From the NCBI GenBank assembly GCA_903860975.1, contig CAIOSI010000040.1:1-64000 (forward strand): DNA of 64,000 bases. Direction: 5' to 3'. The notes beneath the pieces are model-generated. The model searched no databases. It was not told the DNA's origin and worked only from the letters and a program-made list of their open reading frames with translations. Shown in pieces: positions 53,501 through 61,426 of the stretch (positions are counted from its first letter, which is position 1; every line of letters starts with the position of its first letter). Source of the DNA: an uncultured Alphaproteobacteria bacterium (lineage in GTDB: Bacteria; Pseudomonadota; Alphaproteobacteria; Caulobacterales; Caulobacteraceae). A program made the translations under genes and the position numbers.

Positions 53501-53669
53501 CTCCATGATCGGGGCGGTGGTCGGCGTTCAGCCGTTCGGCGGCGAGGGACTTTCGGGGACGGGCCCAAAGGCTGGCGGTCCCCATAGTCTGTTGCGCTAT
53601 GCGCTCGAGCGCGCGGTGAGCGTCAATATAGCCGCTCAAGGGGGGGATCCGGCGCTGCTCAACCTCTAA
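50589..53669 (+). CDS. putA: Bifunctional proline dehydrogenase / L-glutamate gamma-semialdehyde dehydrogenase
   Basis: 1026-residue enzyme that oxidises proline to P5C with FAD and then to glutamate with NAD. The proline-dehydrogenase barrel lies at about 130-480, with VSVKLSALSPRF, LTLDAEEADRL and LVKGAYWDSEVKRAQ (about 335-350). The aldehyde-dehydrogenase domain lies at about 540-1020, with SPWNFPLAIFTGQ, Glu786 (IAETGGLNAM) and catalytic Cys820 (GSAGQRCSAL). There is no N-terminal ribbon-helix-helix DNA-binding domain and no long C-terminal extension, so it is the minimal type A form known from Bradyrhizobium. Regulation is therefore by the divergent Lrp protein, not autoregulation. Confidence 0.96.
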   Translation: MAFNHLDHVKFVDERGAVATNLAAAPLSAEDREAVSQEAIALVRAARRGARRQGVVESFLQEFSLSTREGLALMCLAEALLRTPDEEARARLIAEKIASADWSRHAGASDSILVNASTWSLMLTGKLIDPDAQAGADLPGFIRRLAGRLGEPVIRRAVGAAVRIMGEQFVLGATIEKAIRRAAQDGFVCSFDMLGEGARTEADADRYEAAYADAITVIGKQGANHGPETGHGVSVKLSALSPRFEAREPDRVWGELYPRIKRLAVLAAAADINLTLDAEEADRLVISLDLLEKLAGEVDLGDWAGLGLAVQAYQKRAPQVIEAVAGIARASGRRLMVRLVKGAYWDSEVKRAQVAGLSGYPVYTTKAATDLSYLVCARRLLGAAPALYGQFATHNAHTFAAIRQMATQAGLSPEFQRLHGMGEALYAGAGERYGAFPLRVYAPVGSHEDLLPYLVRRLLENGANTSFVHALLDERTPVEKVVTDPISAVEATGGAPHPRIPLPVDLYGPSRRNSQGLDLSIAATREGIADTIAALPVLEAGPIVSGRAGTGAASPRFSPSDLSKIIGRACDSTTGEIDLAYAAARTAQPAWNALGGEGRAPVLRAMAETLEANRERLIAICAAEAGKTLSDGLAEVREAADFCRYYASLAERQFGAPEILHGPVGETNQLSLHGRGVFACISPWNFPLAIFTGQIAAALAAGNAVLAKPAEQTPLIAAEAVRLFHDAGLDPNLLHLLPGGGETIGQALVLHSACSGVAFTGAAETAWAINRTLAARSGPILPLIAETGGLNAMFVDTTALREQVIDDVIASAFGSAGQRCSALRVLFLPHETAEALIEGLAGAMEALVFGDPADPRTDIGPVIDEEARAALIAHRTRLVQEAKIVHELASLDEGYFFGPILAEIASAAFLRKEVFGPILHVVRYDPSDLEAAAAPLAATGYGLTLGVHSRIEAFAAQVLAAVPAGNAYVNRSMIGAVVGVQPFGGEGLSGTGPKAGGPHSLLRYALERAVSVNIAAQGGDPALLNL

Positions 53670-53797
53670 GGTCAGGCGCAGGCGCTTCGGCGGCGCGTGA
53701 GGCGACGTGGCGCGTTTACGTCATGCGTTGGCCAACGCGCCGGGTCATGTCTCATGAAGGCTGGAGCGGTCGCCAGGGTCGTGTAGAACATCGCGTG

Positions 53798-56365
53798 ATG
53801 ATCGACGGACGTTGGCATAGCTCGCATAATAAGAGATCCGGGTTCGCCGTAGCGGTTCTCTTCCTTTTGGTGACAGGGGTCCCGCGAGCGGTCCAGGCCG
53901 AAACGGGGCAAGGTGCGACCGTAAGCGGCGTGGTGGTCGTTGGCACGCCCCTGGACGCCGCCGGCGTTCCACTTTCCCGAACCCCCGCAAACGCCCAGGC
54001 GCTGGACGCGCGCGACCCTGCGCAGCAGGGCGCAACAAATCTGGCCGACCTGCTCAACAACAATTTGGCATCGGTGAGTGTCAGCGATGGGACCGGCAAC
54101 CCCTACCAGAACGACGTCAGTTACCGTGGCTTCCAGGCGACCTCTCTGCTGGGGGCCTCCGTCGGTCTAGCCGTCTATTTTGACGGCGCACGGGTCAACG
54201 AACCGTTCGGCTCGATCGTGAACTGGGATCTCATTCCCATGAACGCGGTTGCCAGCATCAACGTTCAACCCGGGTCCAATCCCATTTTCGGTTTGAACGC
54301 ATTGGGCGGAGCCTTGGTGGTCAATTCCCGGACGGGTCAGGACAGTCCTGGGTTTGCCGCAAGCCTCCTTGGCGGCTCGTTCGGGCGCAGAGCATTGACC
54401 TTCGAGGCGGGTGGAGCCGAGGCGAGCTCGGGGCTCGACTATTTCTTCGCCGGCAACTTCGACGAGCAGGATGGCTATCGTGACGCCTCGGGGTCCGAGG
54501 TCAAGCAGCTCTACGGCAAGGCCCGCTGGCGCAGTCCAGGCGACCGGACCCTCCTTGAGCTTTCCGGGATCTATGCTGACGCCGCCTTACATGCGACCCA
54601 ATCGCTGCCAGTGGACATGCTTGCGAACCCCAGGGCGGCCTACACTGCGCCAGACTCTATCGCCAACCGCGCGGGCCTCATCAACTTCAAGGCCAGCCTA
54701 GGGTTGGATGAGACAAACCATCTGTCGGCCCAAGTCTATGCCCGGCGCTCCAATGCCCAGAGCGTCAATAGCAACGCTGGGCTGGACGATGGTTGTTTCA
54801 ACGCCGATGGCTCGCTCGCGACCGATGCGGCGGGCTTCAAGTGCGCAAACCAGGCGCCCGGCGGGACTGCGGTCAATTCCGTCACGGGCGTAAACGCGCT
54901 GTCCTTGGACTACGGCGACTGGGGACGCGCGATCAACACGAGCCTGGTCGCCTCATCTGTGCGCCAAGATACGATCGGGGTCTCGGCGCAGTGGGCAAGC
55001 TCCACCCCCGTCATCGGTCACAAGAACGCTTTTGTTCTGGGCGGAGCCTTCGATCGATCCGACGTCAGCTACCGGCAGCACACATTCCTGGCGCGCCTGG
55101 AAGACTTCCGGGCCATGGTGATCCCCAACCAGCAGTACGGCTTCACCGCCAACGGATTGCCTCCCTCGACGCTCAATCGACCCGCGTTTTCGGGCAGCAA
55201 TATCGTCTCAGCTGTCAACCTCGGCGCGCAGATGAAGGAAGCGACCGTATTTGTCACAGACACCTTTGATCTCACGCCGAGTCTGAGCCTCACCGCGTCG
55301 GGAAGTTTTGAATACACTTCGATCAATCAATCGGGGGCCAACAGCCGGTTTCTGAACGCCGACGGGGGCTTTGCGTTTACCGACGCCGTCACCGGCGTCA
55401 CCTTCTACAATCCAGCTTTTTCGGGCGCCTTCAAATTCTCAAACTCGGGTTCAGGCTCTGCGGCGACGCCCAATGGCGCGCCGGCCGGTGCGGTCGCGGG
55501 GCCCGAAACCAATAGTCTTGATGGGGCGCATACCTACCAGCGGTTCAATCCGCGGATCGGCTTGAACTACAATTTCGCCAGCGGAACGGGCCTATTCGGC
55601 GGCTATAGCGAAGCCATGCGTGCGCCAACCTCCATCGAGTTGTCCTGCGCCAACCCGAACAGCCCATGCTCTTTGCCGACAGGGTTCAATGGAGATCCGG
55701 ACCTGAAGGCCGTCACGGCGCGCACACTCGAGCTAGGCGCGCGTGGCGTCTTGTTTGGGACGGTCGTCTGGAACGCTGCGGTCTATGACTCGCGGCTGCG
55801 TAACGACATCCAGTTCATCGCCAGTTCCACCACCTTCGGCTATTTCTTCAACGTCGGCGATACGGAGCGGCGCGGCTTCGAACTTGGCGGACGGACCCAG
55901 ATCGACAAGCTCACGCTGTCAGCCAACTATGGCTACGTGGATGCGGTCTATCGGACGGGCTTCACCACGGCCGGCGGGGAAGATGTCGCCAACGGCGATC
56001 ACATTCCGGGTATTCCCAGCCGCTCATTCAAGCTGCGGGCCGGCTATTCGGTGACCGAGAATTTACGTCTCGGCGCAGCGGTGGTCGTCGCAAGCGACCA
56101 GTATGCGCATGGCAACGAGAGCAATGCCGATCCCCAGGGTCGGCTTGCGGGCTACAGGCTTGTTAACCTCGACGCCCAGTACCGGATCGGCAAGGCGCTT
56201 ACGGTGTCGCTTGAGGTCGACAACCTGTTTGACCGGACCTACGCGACCTACGGGCTGTCTGGGGTGACCAGCATCTACACTTTGGCGACGCAGCAATTCA
56301 GGACGCCCGCGCCGCCGCGCGGCCTCTGGTTGAAAGTCACCTATGCCTTTGGCCGCACAGGCTAA
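53798..56365 (+). CDS. TonB-dependent outer-membrane receptor
   Basis: About 855 residues. The signal peptide (GFAVAVLFLLVTGVPRAVQA) is followed by a TonB-box-like segment (VSGVVVVGTPLD) and a plug domain (about 60-200) with LADLLNNNLASVSVSDG, NDVSYRGFQATSLLGASVGL and INVQPGSNPIFGLNALGGAL. A 22-strand barrel runs to the C-terminal signature YATYGLSG..., ending WLKVTYAFGRTG with a penultimate aromatic strand. It takes up a scarce nutrient across the outer membrane using TonB energy. The ligand is unknown; the position after putA does not prove a link. The ATG at 53798 gives the best signal peptide; an earlier in-frame start at 53723 has a non-signal N-terminus. Confidence 0.93.
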   Translation: MIDGRWHSSHNKRSGFAVAVLFLLVTGVPRAVQAETGQGATVSGVVVVGTPLDAAGVPLSRTPANAQALDARDPAQQGATNLADLLNNNLASVSVSDGTGNPYQNDVSYRGFQATSLLGASVGLAVYFDGARVNEPFGSIVNWDLIPMNAVASINVQPGSNPIFGLNALGGALVVNSRTGQDSPGFAASLLGGSFGRRALTFEAGGAEASSGLDYFFAGNFDEQDGYRDASGSEVKQLYGKARWRSPGDRTLLELSGIYADAALHATQSLPVDMLANPRAAYTAPDSIANRAGLINFKASLGLDETNHLSAQVYARRSNAQSVNSNAGLDDGCFNADGSLATDAAGFKCANQAPGGTAVNSVTGVNALSLDYGDWGRAINTSLVASSVRQDTIGVSAQWASSTPVIGHKNAFVLGGAFDRSDVSYRQHTFLARLEDFRAMVIPNQQYGFTANGLPPSTLNRPAFSGSNIVSAVNLGAQMKEATVFVTDTFDLTPSLSLTASGSFEYTSINQSGANSRFLNADGGFAFTDAVTGVTFYNPAFSGAFKFSNSGSGSAATPNGAPAGAVAGPETNSLDGAHTYQRFNPRIGLNYNFASGTGLFGGYSEAMRAPTSIELSCANPNSPCSLPTGFNGDPDLKAVTARTLELGARGVLFGTVVWNAAVYDSRLRNDIQFIASSTTFGYFFNVGDTERRGFELGGRTQIDKLTLSANYGYVDAVYRTGFTTAGGEDVANGDHIPGIPSRSFKLRAGYSVTENLRLGAAVVVASDQYAHGNESNADPQGRLAGYRLVNLDAQYRIGKALTVSLEVDNLFDRTYATYGLSGVTSIYTLATQQFRTPAPPRGLWLKVTYAFGRTG

Positions 56366-56454
56366 GGCTCACGGCCAGGGGTATCCTTCCGGGAAGGGTT
56401 TCGAAAGCGTCGAGGCGAGCTCTGCGCGGTTGCCGTTCTTCCGCGCGGTGCGCG

Positions 56455-57666
56455 TCAGTTAAAGCGACCCGATGCGTCCTGCGCCCGATGTCCCTCGCCG
56501 CTGCCGTTCGCGTCCTCTTCGCCCTTTGGCGGAACGGGCGGCGGATTGCACGGACCGCGCTCGGGTTCCTTGGGGTTGACGGGCACCCGGGTCGGCGCGC
56601 CAGCAGGTTTCAGGAAGCGATCGAACCAGTCGATGGTGACCATCATCGCCCGCTTCCGCTCGACGTCGTAGATGCCGTAATGGGTGATGTCGGGGATCAT
56701 CACCAGCTTGCGTGGCCCCATCACCCGCTCGCAGGCCAGTTGGCCGTTGTTGGCATTTGCAAACAGCTCTTCCTTCTGAGCCAAGACGAACAGCGCGGGC
56801 GTGGTGACTTGGATCGCCTCTTCGACCGGCGCCCAGCGCACCACCTTGGCGCCCACAGCGGCACCCACCTTGGCGCCCAAAGGGGCACCGTCGATGCGCG
56901 CACGCTCGGCCGGATACGGCTCCTGACCCGTTGCGATACGCGAGGCTGCGGCGTTGGCCTGGGCGATCACATTGGCGGGATCCAGCTGGTAGGGCTTATA
57001 GGGCCGGGTATCGACACTGCTCACCTGGCTGACCAGTGCCTTGATCCGAGGTTCATGGGCCGCCACAGCGATGACGTGGCCTCCGGCAAGGTCGGAGCCG
57101 AGAATGCCGATTCGGCCAGCGTCGACCATCGGATCGGTCACCGCATAGCTGATCGCGTTGAACCAGTCCTCAACCTGCTCTGAAGGGTCGACATAGCCGC
57201 GCAGCTCGCGCACTTGCGCCGTGAAATCCCCTCCCGCGCCGGGTTTCTGGCCGGTGAGCATGACCCGCCCTTCGCTGTCGCCCCATCCCCGGTAATCGAA
57301 CAGCATGACCAGAAATCCGGCGCGTGCCAGGTCGAGGGCGTCCTTGTGCAGCATAACCGCCGTACCGCCCCAGCCAGGCGCGATGATGACGGTGGGCAGC
57401 TTGCGACCTTGGTTCTCGGCGGCATAGAACCATTGTCCCTTCAGGCGGACGTTTTCGCTGATGAAGTCTGCAGCCCTGACGTCGATGTCCGGGGGCGGAC
57501 GGTCATCGCCAGCCGAGGTCAAGCCTTGCGCAGTGGCGGGATCGACGGCCACAACCTTAGGGGCGTCGCGACCAATTTGCGCCACCGGGGCCTGCGCGAA
57601 GGCGGGTTTTGGAAATGCAACGACGACGGCGCCGCAACAAGCCAATATTGCAAAAACTGATCTCAT
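56455..57666 (-). CDS. Exported alpha/beta-hydrolase-fold protein with unusual nucleophile elbow
   Basis: 403 residues. Signal peptide (LACCGAVVVAFPKPAFA-QA), then an alpha/beta hydrolase core: IIAPGWGGTAVMLH (oxyanion region), FDYRGWGDSEG, and the elbow IGILGSDLAGGHV. In relatives this reads GTS.GGGHV-like with Ser as nucleophile, while here Asp192 occupies the nucleophile position and Ser191 precedes it. A possible acid lies in FVLAQKEELF and a possible His in DITHYGIY. The Pro/Glu-rich C-terminus (NPKEPERGPCNPPPVPPKGE) is probably flexible. The family includes dienelactone-hydrolase and Xaa-Pro-peptidase-like enzymes. It may hydrolyse esters with a different chemistry or be catalytically inactive. 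Confidence 0.78.
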   Translation of the reverse strand: MRSVFAILACCGAVVVAFPKPAFAQAPVAQIGRDAPKVVAVDPATAQGLTSAGDDRPPPDIDVRAADFISENVRLKGQWFYAAENQGRKLPTVIIAPGWGGTAVMLHKDALDLARAGFLVMLFDYRGWGDSEGRVMLTGQKPGAGGDFTAQVRELRGYVDPSEQVEDWFNAISYAVTDPMVDAGRIGILGSDLAGGHVIAVAAHEPRIKALVSQVSSVDTRPYKPYQLDPANVIAQANAAASRIATGQEPYPAERARIDGAPLGAKVGAAVGAKVVRWAPVEEAIQVTTPALFVLAQKEELFANANNGQLACERVMGPRKLVMIPDITHYGIYDVERKRAMMVTIDWFDRFLKPAGAPTRVPVNPKEPERGPCNPPPVPPKGEEDANGSGEGHRAQDASGRFN

Positions 57667-57714
57667 CGGTTGCTCGATCGCTTTTATTCGCTTTAATGAC
57701 CGAAAATGTTCAAC

Positions 57715-58356
57715 TTAATGAAAGTAATCATCGTATATACCTAGTATTTTATACTGCATTTCGATCTTGGAATCGCCTTCCTTTTTGTGAAGGACGACAG
57801 ATCCACTATATAAATCTTTAGATATCCTCTTCAGGTCTCCTGTTTCTGTTGCTGACTCCCAATGATCTCCTGAAGCAGAAAGCCCGCATGGCTGGAAGCT
57901 TCGAAGAAGATCGTGCTGTGCCGCGGTCGGAATGTCAGCCTCTCCGATAGGCGGCATCCAGGCGGTGCTGAGATTGCTGCGCAACCACACGGTATTGATA
58001 CAGACCCCGTTCGCCGCCCGAAACACCCGAACCGTGCGCGAGTAGGTCCAGTCTGCGTCAGCAACTTCGGGTCTCTGATAGATATTGAAGACGATACCTA
58101 AGCGGAACGCCGGCTGGTCGGGTGTGCTTTTAGGGGCCGCATCGAGCTTGGCCTGCGTCTGCTGAATCTGCTCAGACATCGTCTGAGTTTCCACCTCTTC
58201 TCTCTGGGCGGCCTCCTGGTTCATCAGCATGAGGGCGGCCACCAGGATCAGGAAAAGAAATAGGATCCCGATGAACAGGTCGGTGAAGGACACGAACGGT
58301 CCCTCATCACGGGCCAGCTCCCCAGACCGGGAATGTCGCCGTAACCGTCCAGACAT
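57715..58356 (-). CDS. MotB/ZorB-like single-pass membrane protein with unrecognised periplasmic domain
   Basis: 213 residues. A basic N-terminus (MSGRLRRHSRSGELARDEG) is followed by one membrane helix, SFTDLFIGILFLFLILVAAL (24-42), with Asp26 at its cytoplasmic end. That is the layout of MotB/ZorB-type stators, where this Asp carries the ion. A short coiled segment (about 47-75) leads to a periplasmic domain of about 130 residues with two Cys and several Trp. It shows none of the OmpA-like peptidoglycan-binding motifs. Its ATG shares one base with the stop of the upstream MotA/ZorA-like gene (TAATG). Most likely it forms an ion-driven complex with that protein. Confidence 0.7.
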   Translation of the reverse strand: MSGRLRRHSRSGELARDEGPFVSFTDLFIGILFLFLILVAALMLMNQEAAQREEVETQTMSEQIQQTQAKLDAAPKSTPDQPAFRLGIVFNIYQRPEVADADWTYSRTVRVFRAANGVCINTVWLRSNLSTAWMPPIGEADIPTAAQHDLLRSFQPCGLSASGDHWESATETGDLKRISKDLYSGSVVLHKKEGDSKIEMQYKILGIYDDYFH

Positions 58357-59294
58357 TACGCGCCGCTCCTGCGCGGCAGGGCCGGTCCAAATGAGATGAC
58401 AGAGTCCTTGGCGTTGGTTTTGATGGCCGCGGCCGTCTCGGCGATGGCTTCGTTGAGGGACGCCAGATCCAGCTTCGATATCCGATCGAAGACGGCTTCT
58501 CTGACGAAGTGAAGGTCGATTTCATCCTGGCTCGCCGGGCCGGCGTCCGGCGGGCACCAGGCGGCGGCGATGTCGGGATCGGTGAGTGCGCGGTCGAAGG
58601 CGTCGCCCAGGCGCACGATGTGCTGAGCTGCCTCCGAGCCGGAGCGATAGATCTGCACCAGCAAGGCGCAACCGACACCCACTGCAGATATCCAGAACTT
58701 GTTGGCGGCGGTCGCCAGCAGGACCTGGATGAAGTCGCGCATGTGCGCGCTTTGTGCGGCAGCCGATCCTTGTGCCAGGCCGATGTTCGCACTGGCGATT
58801 GTGAGCGCTGCAATGAGGCCCATGAATGTCCCGAGAAGCGCCACGCGGATAATGAAATCGCCAAAGCCGCTCAGGCCCCTGTGAAGCCGCCTGTACTCGT
58901 CCTCCAGCATCGTTCTTGCGGGCCGCAGGCCTTCAAGGCTGTGGCGTTTCGCCGGGACCGCCGCCATCACCCCCAGATAGTTTGCGCTCGACCGTGCGGT
59001 CGCGGATTTGGGATTGCGCCAGACCTTGTGCTCTCCAAGGTCGTCTCTGCGGCACGCCTCATGCGTGAGAATGCGAGCGCCTGTCGACTCGTTCAACAAG
59101 AGCAATTGTGCGACCTTGCCGGAGGCGTCAAGCAAATGGGCGGCATCAACAAGTTTGATGATGTCGCGAGATACCTTGGTTTCTGCCATTATCGCCAAAT
59201 GATTTCGAACAATGGCAGTGATCGTTATTAATATAAGTAGTCCTGAATAAACAAAAATAAATGAACTCGACGCAAATATTCTAGATATATCCAC
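58356..59294 (-). CDS. MotA/TolQ/ZorA-like ion channel subunit
   Basis: 312-residue membrane protein from a GTG at 59294, chosen because GGGGGAA lies 6 bases upstream; a longer TTG form from 59336 lacks such a site. One membrane helix is at about 10-30 (SFIFVYSGLLILITITAIV), then a cytoplasmic loop of about 115 residues. Two further helices are at about 148-170 and 195-216, with VALLGTFMGLIAALTIAS and ATAANKFWISAVGVGCALL. The LLGTFMGL and AFxxS-like motifs (here AANKFWISAVGVG) match the MotA/TolQ/ExbB superfamily and especially the ZorA arrangement. Thr156 could line the ion path. A C-terminal cytoplasmic tail of about 95 residues follows. It is the first gene of a two-gene operon; there are no flagellar or Tol genes around it. 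Confidence 0.72.
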   Translation of the reverse strand: MDISRIFASSSFIFVYSGLLILITITAIVRNHLAIMAETKVSRDIIKLVDAAHLLDASGKVAQLLLLNESTGARILTHEACRRDDLGEHKVWRNPKSATARSSANYLGVMAAVPAKRHSLEGLRPARTMLEDEYRRLHRGLSGFGDFIIRVALLGTFMGLIAALTIASANIGLAQGSAAAQSAHMRDFIQVLLATAANKFWISAVGVGCALLVQIYRSGSEAAQHIVRLGDAFDRALTDPDIAAAWCPPDAGPASQDEIDLHFVREAVFDRISKLDLASLNEAIAETAAAIKTNAKDSVISFGPALPRRSGA

Positions 59295-59906
59295 GAAATA
59301 TTCCCCCGTTGCCCCGCGCAGTGTTCGATCAGACAAAAATGCGTCCGCATTCAGCTAAAACGCTTCAAATTTCAAGGCTATACCTTTAGGTGCGGCCAAA
59401 TGTTCGCTGGACGGTCACAGCGGCCAACAAAACAGCATGATGACGACAATTCGGCCTTGATACTTTGGGCGGGCCGGATGGACGCCCACCACGGGGTCTG
59501 AAGTGGTCACCGGCGATGGCGTGAGACTAGGACACCGTCGGATGAGCTGCGGATGTCGTATTTGTAGCGTCGCGGCAATATCTCTTCAGGGCGCAATCGG
59601 CCACCCCCGTCTGGGCAAGCGAAATAGAACGACCGTGAAGCCGGCTTTGCAAACCTCCGTTGGAGGTGTCCGGTTTCGGCCCGTGACGGGCCTCAATGTG
59701 CCAGAGCTGCCAAGTTCTGCCCGCGCCGTCAGCCGCGGGTTCATCGACGCTTTGCAATGCCAATGGCGTCAGGACGCCGTGAACGACGCGTGCGTGATCC
59801 GATCAGATGGGGGCCGAAATTCATTGGCGTTGCGACGGCGCAATCATCTCTAAACCGTTCAGTGCTAGGCGAGCCCCCACGACGGCGAAGCAACGGAAGG
59901 GCACTG
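59295..59906. other. 612-bp divergent intergenic region, AT-rich at its left
   Basis: This lies between the leftward ZorA-like gene and the rightward CxxCH-protein gene. The first 120 bases (to about 59420) are AT-richer than the flanks and probably hold the promoter of the channel operon. Beyond that the sequence is GC-rich with only short unrecognised open frames. GGAAGG at 59895-59900 is the ribosome site of the gene at 59907. I see no RNA gene or repeat. Confidence 0.4.
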
Positions 59907-61415
59907 ATGTACAGTGGATCGGCGAAAGAGCGTGGGCGCTTGAGTTGGACGCCTGGCGCGGCGTTTGCTGCGCTGCTGTTCGGTCTTCTGGGGGCGTTTG
60001 CCCCGCACGAGGCGGCCGCCATGCCGCAGGCTGCGGCCGCTTTTTGCTCTGTCTATCCTGAGGCCAAGGCCTGCGCCTCCGGCGCTGCGCCTTGCGCGAT
60101 GTGTCACACAACGCCGCCGCAGCGGAATGCGTATGGCACCTCGCTTGCGGCGCGAATTGCACCCGGCCAGCCGCGGCCGCTGGCGGTCGATGTCTTCCTG
60201 TCCGGATTGCGCGACGCCTTGAAACTTACCGAACAGGATGACGCCGACGGCGACGGCTTCTCGAACATCTCCGAGATTTTCGCAGGCACCTTCCCGGGCG
60301 AGGCAGCCAGCTTCCCGGTGTCGCTCACCTGCAAACCCGGTGAGGCCCGCCAGGCCTCCCAGCAGCGCTGGAACGTCTGCGCCTATGACCCGATCTACGC
60401 CTTCAAGAAAGTCAGCCTCGATGTTTGCGGTCGCTCTGCGACACGGGCTGAGTTGTCAACCTTCCAGGGCCTCGCCTCGAACCGCAAGCGCTGGGAGCCG
60501 GCGCTGTCGGCGCAACTGGATCGCTGCCTGTCCACGCACTATTGGCTCGGCAAGGAGGGAGCGGTTTGGAACATCGCCAACGCCAAAATCCGCCCGTCCC
60601 ATACCGTCAAGGCCGGACAAAACCCCGGCCCGGTTCCGCTCGCCGACTACGAAGACGACTTTAATCTCTTCACCTGGGCCAATATCGGCGACCATGACGT
60701 CCGCGAGGAGCTGCTGGCCCAGTATTATGTGAAGCGGGTGAGCGATGACCCTGTGAAACTCGCCATCATGACCGAGGCTGAGGTCAAGGCCGTCTCCAGG
60801 CGCGCTTCCCAGAATGTGCCGCAGGAGCGGCGGGTGGGCCTGATCACGACGCGCTGGAACGGGGCGATCAACACGATGTTCACCGCGGTGCCGCGTACCA
60901 CGGCGGCGCAGGCTTATCGTGCCTTTTTGGGCTACGACATCGCCAAGATGCAGGGCATCTCGTCGGTTCCCCACGAGCCGATCGATTTCGACGCAAAGGG
61001 TGTCCAGGCGCCGCAATGCGCCGCCTGTCATGCGACGCTCGATCCGCTGACCTATCCCTTCACCCGATACAACGGCATCGGTCGCTACAACTACGAGGCG
61101 GGTCGTCTCCAGAACTTTGTCCGTTCCGACGGTAAACGCGTCACCGAAGCACCGGAAAACGGTATTCTGCTGGGCCACAAGGTCAAGGACCTGATGGAGT
61201 GGGGCCAGGTCGCGGCCAACAGCGACCCCTTCGCCCAGAAAGTGGTCGGCGATTACTGGAAGGTGCTGATCGGACGCGACCCTGAGACCCATGCCCAGGA
61301 CCAGGCGGAGTACACCAAGCTCTGGCAGGGACTGAAGTCGCCCGACGCCTACAACTACCGTGTGGAGAAGATGCTGCACGGGCTGATCCTTACCCAAGCC
61401 TACGGCCGGCCTTAG
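59907..61415 (+). CDS. Exported CxxCH (cytochrome-c-like) protein related to DUF1592/DUF1588 group
   Basis: 502 residues. The signal peptide (GAAFAALLFGLLGAFAPHEAAA) is followed by a first heme-type motif CAMCH (63-67) and a calcium-loop-like motif DADGDGFSNISE (112-123). A long helical region begins FKKVSLDVCGRSATRAELSTFQGL, recalling the PSD/DUF1592 helical domains. A second CAACH (371-375) sits in CAACHATLDPLTYPFTRYNG, which matches the DUF1588-type ending (C..CH...DP....E..D..GR). Periplasmic electron transfer or a heme-dependent step is plausible. It is the first of three rightward genes with 11-bp and 22-bp gaps. The start at 59907 has GGAAGG just upstream. Confidence 0.75.
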   Translation: MYSGSAKERGRLSWTPGAAFAALLFGLLGAFAPHEAAAMPQAAAAFCSVYPEAKACASGAAPCAMCHTTPPQRNAYGTSLAARIAPGQPRPLAVDVFLSGLRDALKLTEQDDADGDGFSNISEIFAGTFPGEAASFPVSLTCKPGEARQASQQRWNVCAYDPIYAFKKVSLDVCGRSATRAELSTFQGLASNRKRWEPALSAQLDRCLSTHYWLGKEGAVWNIANAKIRPSHTVKAGQNPGPVPLADYEDDFNLFTWANIGDHDVREELLAQYYVKRVSDDPVKLAIMTEAEVKAVSRRASQNVPQERRVGLITTRWNGAINTMFTAVPRTTAAQAYRAFLGYDIAKMQGISSVPHEPIDFDAKGVQAPQCAACHATLDPLTYPFTRYNGIGRYNYEAGRLQNFVRSDGKRVTEAPENGILLGHKVKDLMEWGQVAANSDPFAQKVVGDYWKVLIGRDPETHAQDQAEYTKLWQGLKSPDAYNYRVEKMLHGLILTQAYGRP

Positions 61416-61426
61416 GAGACGCCCAG

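Noticed and set aside
53670-53797. Idea that the TonB receptor is part of the proline locus
   Set aside because: Only adjacency supports it; the receptor has its own start region about 130 bp after putA, and proline normally crosses the outer membrane through porins.
60456-61397. 313-codon open frame on the minus strand
   Set aside because: Antisense of the CxxCH protein gene, whose own frame has a signal peptide, two CxxCH motifs and a ribosome-binding site.
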